64,000 bases of DNA from Clostridia bacterium (lineage in GTDB: Bacteria > Bacillota > Clostridia > TANB77 > CAG-508): the NCBI GenBank assembly GCA_017437145.1, contig JAFSBT010000003.1:186001-250000 (forward strand). The letters run 5' to 3'. Both the position numbers and the translations under genes were made by a program. The stretch's first letter is position 1. Each line of letters begins with the position of its first letter. The notes below the pieces were generated by a model that saw only the letters and a program-made list of their open reading frames with translations, did no database searches and was not told the DNA's origin. This document shows, one piece after another, positions 1-6,942 of this stretch.

Positions 1-156
1 TATCGCTACCGCTTCTCTTATCACCTCATCATAACCTGTTAGTGCTGAAAAAGGTGCAAATTGTGCAGACCTTGCTTCTAATGACATACGAGGATGTTTT
101 TTTGATACATAATGTGGCAAATTTATAATATCTTCATATTTTTCACTATTATTCAT
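1..156 (-). CDS. YolD-like family protein (partial, 3' end outside window)
   Basis: The first 52 residues are present and the gene runs off the left edge. The segment around MSLEARSAQFAPFSALTGYD is the hallmark of YolD-like proteins, small partners of UmuC-type polymerases in Bacillota. It begins 13 nt after the polymerase stop codon with AAGGGG before ATG, so the two form one transcript. The family is known from SOS-linked YolD-UmuC operons; its biochemical role is not settled. Confidence 0.85.
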   Translation of the reverse strand, partial: MNNSEKYEDIINLPHYVSKKHPRMSLEARSAQFAPFSALTGYDEVIREAVAI

Positions 157-169
157 ATAAAACCCCTTC

Positions 170-1669
170 CTATTCCTTATGCCCACCTATTTGGCTGTTT
201 CTCTCAATAGTCGTTCCTTCTTTTTGTAAATTCATTCCTTTTAAAATTGCATTCTTTCCATATTTACTTTTTATATCTATCATCGCTTTTTGTATCTCTC
301 TTTCAGCTAATTCTTTTTTTCTATTTTTTTCAATTTCGTTATAATCTATAAATAAATCAATTTGTTCATACTGTGTTTCTTTTACTTCAGAAGTATTAAT
401 TACATTATTTGCAGTGATATTAATTCTTCTTACTAAAAGTTTATTATTTATAATTCTTTCATATAAATTAACTGCCGCTTCCATAATAATTTTTGTAGAT
501 GAGGTTTGATGATCCAAATTTATTGTTCCGTGAGCATGTTTTGGAACTTTTCTTCCATATCTATCAACTGTAATTTCGCCTTTATAACCTTCACTTATTG
601 TAGGAATTGTTAAATTATCTATATCATATCCAATTTCAAGTACAATTTGGTTTGTAACTAAATTCTTTTTTACTAAATCTAATGTAAGTAATTCAGTCAT
701 TTCTTTTACTATAAGTCTTGTATTTTCATAATTATAGGGACAATGTAAAACTTGTCCAGAACATATACTATTTGATTGTGGTTTATATGCTTTTATACTT
801 TCAATAGTAACACATTCCCATCCCCAACTATGGTCTATTAATAATTCTGCATTCACACCAAATAGTTCATAAAGGAAGTCTTCATTCTGTAATGACATTC
901 TTGCCACATCTCCCATTGTATACATTCCATACTTTTCAAGTTTTTTTGCATATCCTTTACCTACTCTCCAAAAATCAGTTATTGGTCTATGATTCCATAA
1001 TAGTTTTCTGTAACTCATTTCATCAAGTCCTGCAATTCTAACTCCGTTTTTATCTGGTTTAACATGTTTTGCAACTATATCCATTGCAACTTTGCATAAA
1101 TATAAATTCGTTCCTATTCCTGCTGTAGCTGTAATTCCTGTTGTTTCATAAACATCTTGTATTACTTTAGTCACTAATTCTCTAGCAGACATATTATATG
1201 TTTTTAAATAATGAGTAATATCACAAAAAATTTCATCTATAGAATACGCATATATATCTTCAGGTGCAAAGTATTTTAAATATACATTATAAATTCTTTT
1301 ACTATATTCCATATAATAAGACATTCTAGGTGGTGCTATAATAAAATCTAGTTCAAGTTCTGGTTTATTTTTTAATTCTGTATCATTAAACGATTTATCT
1401 TTAAATGTATGTTGTGGAGCCTTTCTTTTTCTTTCTGCATTAACCTCTTTAACTCTTTGAATAACTTCAAACAATCTTGCCCTTCCTGATATTCCATAAG
1501 ATTTTAATGATGGGCTCACAGCAAGACAAATTGTTTTTTCTGTACGACTACTATCTGCTACAACTAAATTAGTTGTATTAGGATCAAGACCTCTTTCCAT
1601 ACATTCGACAGACGCGTAAAAACTTTTTAAATCGATTGATATATAAATACTCTGTTCTTTGCCTTGCAT
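170..1669 (-). CDS. Y-family DNA polymerase (UmuC/DinB type)
   Basis: Translesion polymerase of 499 aa. The palm motif IDLKSFYASVECMERGLDP carries the first metal-binding Asp, SIDEIFCDIT the catalytic Asp-Glu pair, and GIGTNLYLCKVAMDI follows as in UmuC/DinB. The little-finger domain and a charged C-terminal tail complete it. I chose the start at 1669 because GGAGG lies just upstream; the open frame extends to 1729 without a second ribosome site. It forms an operon with the YolD-like gene. A LexA-type box upstream suggests SOS control. Typical DinB is about 350-420 aa, so this belongs to the longer UmuC-like Clostridial group. Confidence 0.9.
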   Translation of the reverse strand: MQGKEQSIYISIDLKSFYASVECMERGLDPNTTNLVVADSSRTEKTICLAVSPSLKSYGISGRARLFEVIQRVKEVNAERKRKAPQHTFKDKSFNDTELKNKPELELDFIIAPPRMSYYMEYSKRIYNVYLKYFAPEDIYAYSIDEIFCDITHYLKTYNMSARELVTKVIQDVYETTGITATAGIGTNLYLCKVAMDIVAKHVKPDKNGVRIAGLDEMSYRKLLWNHRPITDFWRVGKGYAKKLEKYGMYTMGDVARMSLQNEDFLYELFGVNAELLIDHSWGWECVTIESIKAYKPQSNSICSGQVLHCPYNYENTRLIVKEMTELLTLDLVKKNLVTNQIVLEIGYDIDNLTIPTISEGYKGEITVDRYGRKVPKHAHGTINLDHQTSSTKIIMEAAVNLYERIINNKLLVRRINITANNVINTSEVKETQYEQIDLFIDYNEIEKNRKKELAEREIQKAMIDIKSKYGKNAILKGMNLQKEGTTIERNSQIGGHKE

Positions 1670-1724
1670 AACAAACCTCCGTTTAGATTCTTTTTTCATT
1701 ATATCATTAAATTTAGAGGTTGTA

Positions 1725-1734
1725 AACATTTGTT
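1725..1734. promoter_or_regulatory. candidate LexA (SOS) box upstream of the Y-family polymerase
   Basis: AACATTTGTT reads AACAAATGTT on the gene strand and fits the Bacillota LexA core AACRNRYGTT. The outer CG pairs of the full consensus are not present. It lies about 55 nt upstream of the polymerase start, where SOS control is expected for YolD-UmuC. Confidence 0.5.
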
Positions 1735-1751
1735 TGTATTTTGTGTTTAGA

Positions 1752-1830
1752 TTTTGGAGTTTGGTTGTTGGATGATATAAGGCAATTCTTCAAGCCATAT
1801 CTTTTATTACCTAATTCCAAACTCCAAATG
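1752..1830. repeat. dispersed intergenic repeat, copy 1 of 2 flanking a HAD gene
   Basis: About 79 nt with inverted ends (TTTGGAGTTTGG ... CCAAACTCCAAA) and a shared middle (GGCAATTCTTCAAGCCATAT). A closely similar copy lies at 2566-2657, so the HAD phosphatase gene sits between two direct copies. It looks like a small non-autonomous element. Confidence 0.7.
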
Positions 1831-2550
1831 CTAAAATCTGTTTAAATCCTTTATCACTATTAAATAATCCTCTATTTGATAATCAGATAATTCATTTATC
1901 TTTTCTCTATCTGAATCTGAATATTTATCATATACTGCAACACATTTTATTCCAGCATTCTTTGCTGCTTCAACTCCTATTAAAGAATCTTCAAATATTA
2001 AACATTCACTATTTAAAATATTTTGTTCTTTTAAAATTCTTAAATATATTTCAGGATTAGGTTTTATTTCTTTAACATCTTCTCTTGTATATATAAAAGA
2101 AAAATATTCATCTAAATTTGCTTTTTCTATTATATTTTTATTTAGCGTTCTATATATGTTCATATTATTCTTTCTTGTTATACTTGCTATTCCAAGAATA
2201 TAGCCTTTTTCTTTTAATTTTTTTATAAGTTTTTCCGCATTAGGTTTATAATCTATTACATGTTCTAAATAATTCTGAGCTATTTCATATCTTAATTTTA
2301 AAATTTCTTCTTCATTTAATTTTGAATTGTATTTTTCACCTATAATTTTACAATATTCTGTATATGGATTTTCCATTTTACTATACTTGGTTAAAATCTG
2401 ATCTCTTTGTCTTTGTATCTCATCACCTGTTATTATTTCTTTGTTTCCCAATTCATTTATTAATTTTAAATCTATTTCATTCCATATACCAACTGAATCT
2501 ATAAGTGTTCCATCCATATCAAATACGATAACCTTTTTATTCTTAAACAT
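1831..2550 (-). CDS. HAD superfamily phosphatase (beta-phosphoglucomutase-like)
   Basis: 239 aa. Motif I DMDGTLIDSVG at the N-terminus holds the nucleophile and acid/base Asp. GIASITRK is motif II, KPNPEIYLRIL gives the motif III lysine, and FEDSLIGVEAAKNAG is motif IV. The helical cap between motifs I and II is that of the PGM-like/gph subclass. The start at 2550 has AGGAGAGG in front; the longer open frame reads into the flanking repeat. Substrate cannot be told. A second protein of the same type is at 23339-24091. Confidence 0.85.
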   Translation of the reverse strand: MFKNKKVIVFDMDGTLIDSVGIWNEIDLKLINELGNKEIITGDEIQRQRDQILTKYSKMENPYTEYCKIIGEKYNSKLNEEEILKLRYEIAQNYLEHVIDYKPNAEKLIKKLKEKGYILGIASITRKNNMNIYRTLNKNIIEKANLDEYFSFIYTREDVKEIKPNPEIYLRILKEQNILNSECLIFEDSLIGVEAAKNAGIKCVAVYDKYSDSDREKINELSDYQIEDYLIVIKDLNRF

Positions 2551-2565
2551 AAACCTCTCCTTTTG

Positions 2566-2657
2566 GCATTTGGAGTTTCGAGTTTGGTTGTTGGATAATA
2601 TAAGACAATTCTTCAAGGCATATCTTTTATTACCAAAATCCAAAATCCAAATTCTAA
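2566..2657. repeat. dispersed intergenic repeat, copy 2 of 2
   Basis: Near-identical to 1752-1830, in the same orientation, lying between the HAD gene start and the ABC-F stop codon. The 3' end reaches the stop region of the ABC-F gene at 2654. Confidence 0.7.
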
Positions 2658-4564
2658 ATACTGTTTAATTCTTCTATTTCATTTTGAAATTCTTCCCATT
2701 TTATAAATGCTTCTTCAATTTCTTTATTTAAATTTTCAAGTTCTGAATTAATTTCCATAACCTTTATATAATCTGTATATATTTCTTCTGTTAATAATTC
2801 TTGCTGTAATTCAGAAATTTTAATTTCTTTTTCACTTATTTCTTTTTCAACTTTTTGCATTGCTTTTTGTAATTTTGATTTTTCTTTTAGTGGACTATTA
2901 TATAATTTTTTTATTTTCTTAGTTTCTTCTTTTTCTTTTGGTAATTCTTGTACTATTTTAGAAGATTTATCTATATATTCATCATAGCCATATTTATAAA
3001 AATATGTATTACCATTTTCAAAAGCTAAAATTGAATCTGCAATTTTCTTTACAAAGAACCTATCATGTGAAACAAATATTATTGTTCCTTTATATTCTTT
3101 AAGCATATTTTCTAGTGTTTCTCTCCCCACAATATCCATATGATTTGTAGGCTCATCTAGAATTAACACATTAGGACCTTTTTTCATTATTTTGCATAAT
3201 GAAAGTCTTACTTTTTCTCCACCTGATAACATATTTATTTCTTTAAAAACATCTTCTCCACTGAACATAAAAGCGCCTAAAGAATTTCTTACTTCTGTTA
3301 CAGTTAGTTCCGGAAATGCTTCGCTAAAATCATCATAAATTGTTTTATCAGAATTTAATTCTGCCATTCTTTGGTCAAAATATCCAATTTCTATATTGTG
3401 ACCAAAATCCACTTTTCCTTGAACAGCTTCTTGTATTCCCATTATAGTTTTTAATAATGTTGATTTACCGGTTCCATTTCCTCCAACTATGCCAAGTTTT
3501 TGACCTTTATATAACTCAAAATTAATATCTGCAATTTTATTTTGATTATATCCTATACCTAAATTATCTGCTTTTAATATAAAGTTACCTGTTTCTTTAT
3601 TTAAATTAAAATGAGTTTTAAATGTTTTTAAATCATACCTGTTAGGCTCTTCTAGTTTTACTATTCTTTCAATTTGTTTTAATTTAGATAATGCCATTTT
3701 TGCTTTTGTTGGTTTATATCTAAACCTATCTGCTATATCATTTAATCTTTTGATTTCTTTTTGTTGAAATTCAAAATCTTTTATTTGTTTTTCATAGTTG
3801 ACTCTTTTCTGCTTTTCAAAGAATTCATAATCACCAGAGTATTTTGTCATTGTACCATACTCTATTTCATAAACTTTATCTACTATTTTATTTAAAAACA
3901 TTCTATCATGTGAAACTATCACAACTGCTTTAGGATAGTTTTTCAAATAATTTTCAAGCCATTCTATTGCAAGAATATCTAAATGGTTCGTTGGCTCATC
4001 TAAAAGTAATATATCTGGCTTACTTAAAAGTAGTTTTATGAATGCAATTTTAGTTCTTTGTCCTCCTGAAAATTCACTTATTTTCTTTTGTTTGTCTTCA
4101 TTAGTAAATCCAAATTTATTTATTGCTGTTTCATATTCTTTTTTATATGTATATCCATCCAATAATTCATATCTATCTTGTAATTTCGAATACTCTTTTG
4201 CAAGTTCTTCAGAAGAATTATTTTGCATTTTTGAAACTATGTCTTCCATTTTCTTTTCTGTAGAAATAATTTCTTTATATACTTTTAAAATTTCATCTAG
4301 CATAGTTATAGAATCATCTTCAAAATCAATTTGTTTTAAATATCCTATAGTAGGCTTTCCTTCTTTATATACATTAAATTTCTCTGTTCCTATACCTTCA
4401 GTTAAAAGTTCATTATTAACAATTGCTTTTAATAAAGTAGACTTTCCGCATCCATTTCTGCCAACTATTGCAATCTTTTCTTTATTTCTTATTTCAAAAT
4501 TTATTTCTTCTAAAATAGTATCTGCACCATATGACACAGAACCATTTATAATTGTGTAGTTCAT
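2654..4564 (-). CDS. ABC-F family ATPase (ribosome-associated, YdiF/Uup-like)
   Basis: About 636 aa with two ABC domains and no membrane segments. Walker A motifs GRNGCGKSTL and GGNGTGKSTL, signatures FSGGQRTKIAF and LSGGEKVRLSL, and Walker B segments ILLLDEPTNHLD and VLILDEPTNHMD are intact. The linker between the domains and a C-terminal coiled coil (last about 80 residues, rich in K/E) are typical of ABC-F translation factors and resistance proteins, which act at the ribosomal E site. Two starts are possible (4573 and 4564); the second gives better spacing from GGAG. No sign that it is specifically an antibiotic-resistance protein. Confidence 0.88.
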   Translation of the reverse strand: MNYTIINGSVSYGADTILEEINFEIRNKEKIAIVGRNGCGKSTLLKAIVNNELLTEGIGTEKFNVYKEGKPTIGYLKQIDFEDDSITMLDEILKVYKEIISTEKKMEDIVSKMQNNSSEELAKEYSKLQDRYELLDGYTYKKEYETAINKFGFTNEDKQKKISEFSGGQRTKIAFIKLLLSKPDILLLDEPTNHLDILAIEWLENYLKNYPKAVVIVSHDRMFLNKIVDKVYEIEYGTMTKYSGDYEFFEKQKRVNYEKQIKDFEFQQKEIKRLNDIADRFRYKPTKAKMALSKLKQIERIVKLEEPNRYDLKTFKTHFNLNKETGNFILKADNLGIGYNQNKIADINFELYKGQKLGIVGGNGTGKSTLLKTIMGIQEAVQGKVDFGHNIEIGYFDQRMAELNSDKTIYDDFSEAFPELTVTEVRNSLGAFMFSGEDVFKEINMLSGGEKVRLSLCKIMKKGPNVLILDEPTNHMDIVGRETLENMLKEYKGTIIFVSHDRFFVKKIADSILAFENGNTYFYKYGYDEYIDKSSKIVQELPKEKEETKKIKKLYNSPLKEKSKLQKAMQKVEKEISEKEIKISELQQELLTEEIYTDYIKVMEINSELENLNKEIEEAFIKWEEFQNEIEELNSI

Positions 4565-4594
4565 TTTTATCATTTCTCCAAATATTTTTTATAA

Positions 4595-4670
4595 TGTAGG
4601 GGCGGGCCCTGTGTCCGCCCGAAATAAATATATGTTGTTCAAACGGGCGGACACAGGGCCCGCCCCTACA
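4595..4670. repeat. GC-rich palindromic repeat, inverted dimer
   Basis: Two 27-nt arms, 4595-4621 and 4644-4670, are perfect reverse complements (outer end TGTAGGGGCGGGC, inner end GTCCGCCCG) around a 22-nt AT-rich loop. In a region of about 28% G+C it stands out strongly. Related monomers or dimers lie at about 5984, 6204, 6867, 20103, 37139, 38872, 43745 and 62506. Confidence 0.9.
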
Positions 4671-4711
4671 AATTATAGATTAAATTATTTATATCACAAA
4701 TAAACCAAAAA

Positions 4712-4733
4712 GAATAGCCATTTACGACTATTC
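4712..4733 (-). terminator. intrinsic terminator after the 53-aa gene
   Basis: GAATAGTCGTAAATGGCTATTC on the minus strand is followed by TTTTT, eight nt after the stop of the small gene at 4741. Confidence 0.7.
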
Positions 4734-4740
4734 TTTTAAT

Positions 4741-4902
4741 TTAATTTTTACTTTCTTTTATTTCTTCTTCAACGTCTTTATAGTATTCTATTCCTTTTTT
4801 ATAACTTTCCTTTATCTCTTTTTGGTATTTTTCTTTTGTTATATTTTTTGATTGTGTTCCTTTAACTTCTTCTTTTAATTTACTATCATCAGCCTCGTCC
4901 AT
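4741..4902 (-). CDS. small charged protein (53 aa), unknown function
   Basis: A very hydrophilic 53-residue protein rich in Lys and Glu (start MDEADDSKLKEEVKGTQ), probably helical. AAGGAGG lies seven nt before the ATG and an intrinsic terminator follows, so it is very likely a real gene. No recognised family. It stands alone between the exchanger and the repeat. Confidence 0.7.
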   Translation of the reverse strand: MDEADDSKLKEEVKGTQSKNITKEKYQKEIKESYKKGIEYYKDVEEEIKESKN

Positions 4903-4964
4903 AAATAACCTCCTTAAAAATATAAGATGGTATTATTATGTGCAAATCTATTAGAAAATATATT

Positions 4965-5939
4965 TTATTTCATAAATAATGTAATCATATAAATTAAATA
5001 TAGAAAAAGATAAACACTTCCATTCATTCTAGTCATTTTATTTTTTGGTGGTATCATTGGGAATATTGCTAATATAAATGTTGCTACTAATATAAATACT
5101 AAATCCATATTATAGCTAACATTATAAATAATTGGTTTAATTAATGCTGATGTCCCTATTATTAATAGCATATTAAATATATTTGAACCTAATATATTTC
5201 CAATTGCTATATCGCTTTTTCCTTTTATTGCAGCTGAAACACTTGTAACTAGTTCTGGCAAGCTTGTCCCAATTGCCAGTATTGTAACACTTATTATTTT
5301 TTCACTTAAATTAAAGAATTTCGCAACATTTACTGCGTTGTCAACTGTAAAGTCTCCACCAAATTTCAATAATATGATTCCTAAAATAATATAAATTATA
5401 TCCTTAATTGAAGAACTACTTGTTTTATTGTCTAATTCATCTGTTTTTTTAACAGCTTTTTCACTGTTTTTTTCATCAAATTCTTCGCCTTTTTTTGCCA
5501 TTACTATTGTATATATGATAAATGCTATAAATAATATTAATAAAATTATTGCATCATATCTAGTAATATTTTGTCCAATATTACATAAAACAATGAAAAT
5601 AATAGCAAATCCTAAACACATTGGTATCTCTATCCATCTTGTTTCTTTTTTAAAATCTACTGATTTAATTACTGTAGATAATCCTAAAATTAATAGAAGA
5701 TTAGCTATATTACTTCCAACAACATTTCCAATAGCCATATCTGGGTATCCTTCAAGTGCTGATTTAATACTCACAAACAATTCTGGTAATGAGGTTCCTA
5801 TAGAAACTACAGTTAAACCAATTATAATTTCTGGTATATGAAATTTTTTAGCAAGGCTACTTGCCCCATCTACTAATAAATCTGCTCCTTTAATTAATAA
5901 AATAAATCCTAAAACTATTAGTAAAATCCATACTATCAT
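4965..5939 (-). CDS. CaCA-family cation exchanger (YrbG-like), Mn2+-riboswitch controlled
   Basis: 324 aa, about ten membrane segments in two homologous halves separated by a charged loop (about residues 150-175). Each half has the alpha-repeat ion site: GTSLPELFVS with GNVVGSNIANLL, and GTSLPELVTS with GNILGSNIFNML. The family exchanges Na+ or H+ for Ca2+ or related divalent ions at the cytoplasmic membrane. The upstream yybP-ykoY-type riboswitch suggests that the physiological cargo is Mn2+ export. Confidence 0.88.
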   Translation of the reverse strand: MIVWILLIVLGFILLIKGADLLVDGASSLAKKFHIPEIIIGLTVVSIGTSLPELFVSIKSALEGYPDMAIGNVVGSNIANLLLILGLSTVIKSVDFKKETRWIEIPMCLGFAIIFIVLCNIGQNITRYDAIILLILFIAFIIYTIVMAKKGEEFDEKNSEKAVKKTDELDNKTSSSSIKDIIYIILGIILLKFGGDFTVDNAVNVAKFFNLSEKIISVTILAIGTSLPELVTSVSAAIKGKSDIAIGNILGSNIFNMLLIIGTSALIKPIIYNVSYNMDLVFILVATFILAIFPMIPPKNKMTRMNGSVYLFLYLIYMITLFMK

Positions 5940-5983
5940 TTTCTTTTCTCCTTCATTTATTATTTATGTAATTAGCAATTTCT

Positions 5984-6014
5984 TCGAAGTACGGACGACC
6001 AGTGGTCGCCCCCT
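5984..6014. repeat. GC-rich palindromic repeat, monomer
   Basis: Core GGACGACCAGTGGTCGCCC is palindromic. It lies between the riboswitch terminator and the exchanger start codon, so it is part of that mRNA leader. Confidence 0.8.
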
Positions 6015-6021
6015 ATATAAA

Positions 6022-6142
6022 CAAAAAACCTGCTTGCGTTTTTATTGCAAACAAGTCTTGTTATTCAAAATAAAGCCAGATATTGCTATCAGGATGTTGA
6101 CTTTATTACATATTTTACTATGCTAACTACTCCCTTATTTCT
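6022..6142 (-). promoter_or_regulatory. yybP-ykoY manganese riboswitch with terminator platform
   Basis: Read on the minus strand, the hallmarks occur in order: AAGGGAGTAG near 6127-6138, AAAGTCAACATCCTGATAG, then ATCTGGCTTT, then AACAAGACTTG. A 10-bp stem (6047-6056 with 6028-6037, some G-U pairs) followed by six U forms a rho-independent terminator. A promoter TTGCCA-17-TAAAAT lies just upstream. This class senses Mn2+ and turns on Mn2+ exporters by antitermination, which fits the downstream exchanger. Assignment is by eye; a covariance-model search would settle it. Confidence 0.78.
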
Positions 6143-6203
6143 AAAATATTTTACATTATAATTTATTTTATGGCAAGTAAAATTTAAATTTTTTTAAATT
6201 AAT

Positions 6204-6233
6204 AGCGGGCGGACACAGGACCCGCCCCTACAA
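6204..6233. repeat. GC-rich palindromic repeat, monomer
   Basis: GGGCGGACACAGGACCCGCC followed by CCTACA, almost identical to one arm of the dimer at 4595-4670. It ends directly before the thioredoxin stop codon at 6236. Confidence 0.85.
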
Positions 6234-6235
6234 AC

Positions 6236-6544
6236 CTAAATTATTTTTATTAATTCTTCTTTTGAGATGTAGCCTATAGATTTTTTTACTGGTTGTCCGT
6301 TTTCAAATATTACTAATGTAGGTATACTAACAACCTCAAATTTTTCAGCTAGTTCTTGTTCTTCATCTACATTTATCTTACATACTTTTATTTTATCTTT
6401 ATATTCTTCTGCTATTTCGCTAAGAACTGGTGCTAGCATTTGACATGGACCACACCATGTAGCAAAAAAATCAACGATTACTTTCTTATCAGAGTTAACA
6501 ACTTCTTTTTCAAAATTTTCCTTTGTTACTTTTATTTCTAACAT
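6236..6544 (-). CDS. trxA: thioredoxin
   Basis: 102 aa, the usual thioredoxin length. The active site WCGPC sits in FFATWCGPCQMLAPVL, with the buried Asp in VIVDFFA and the cis-Pro in SIPTLVIFENG. It is a cytosolic dithiol reductant. Twelve nt upstream lies an FTR-like gene on the same strand, so reduction may come from ferredoxin instead of NADPH. Confidence 0.95.
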   Translation of the reverse strand: MLEIKVTKENFEKEVVNSDKKVIVDFFATWCGPCQMLAPVLSEIAEEYKDKIKVCKINVDEEQELAEKFEVVSIPTLVIFENGQPVKKSIGYISKEELIKII

Positions 6545-6556
6545 AATTACTTCCTC

Positions 6557-6757
6557 CTATGAATTACTTTTGTAATATAGCATACAATGACAATATCCTT
6601 CAAAATTAGGATCTTTAATTTGGTCTCGAAATTCCTTGCACATGCATTTTGTTTCATTTGTTTTTTCTCTTCGACAAGGACAATATCCTCCGCTTCTTTT
6701 TAGTCCTTCTTTTATTGTATCAACAATTTCTTTGTTTGGATTTAATTTAATTACCAT
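6557..6757 (-). CDS. ferredoxin:thioredoxin reductase catalytic-domain-like protein
   Basis: 66 aa with the FTR cysteine pattern: CPC near residue 27, CMC near 40 and CHC near 58. In FTR these ligate a 4Fe-4S cluster and form the redox disulfide that passes electrons from ferredoxin to thioredoxin. Short, single-domain FTR-like proteins occur in anaerobes. Start at 6757 is preceded by GGAGG. Direct linkage to thioredoxin downstream supports the role. Not decidable here: whether a separate variable subunit exists. Confidence 0.75.
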   Translation of the reverse strand: MVIKLNPNKEIVDTIKEGLKRSGGYCPCRREKTNETKCMCKEFRDQIKDPNFEGYCHCMLYYKSNS

Positions 6758-6775
6758 TGATATTGCCTCCTAATT

Positions 6776-6815
6776 ATTATTCACTATTCATTATTAACTA
6801 TTCACTATTCATTAA
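6776..6815. repeat. short AT-rich imperfect tandem repeat
   Basis: Repeated TATTCACTATTCATTA-type units between the FTR-like gene and a GC-rich repeat. No coding potential. Confidence 0.5.
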
Positions 6816-6866
6816 CGAAAAAATTTTGTCCTTACATTTCTTATAATTTTCTTGTAAATCCTTTGG

Positions 6867-6895
6867 AGCACGGGCGAACACAGTTCGCCCCTACA
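6867..6895. repeat. GC-rich palindromic repeat, monomer
   Basis: GGGCGAACACAGTTCGCCC core followed by CTACA. Same family as 4595-4670 but with a different inner palindrome (GCGAAC/GTTCGC). Confidence 0.85.
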
Positions 6896-6942
6896 CCAAA
6901 ATTTATATAATAAATTTTATACTATTCATTATAGCGTAGCAT

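Noticed and set aside
4038..4559. Long plus-strand open frames opposite native genes (4038-4559, 5428-5841, 7788-8135, 30825-31025 and similar)
   Set aside because: Antisense shadows of well-supported minus-strand genes, with no ribosome sites and low-complexity hydrophobic translations.
6776..6815. Possible CRISPR-like array
   Set aside because: Units are too short and AT-rich, without spacers of regular size; no cas genes anywhere in the window.
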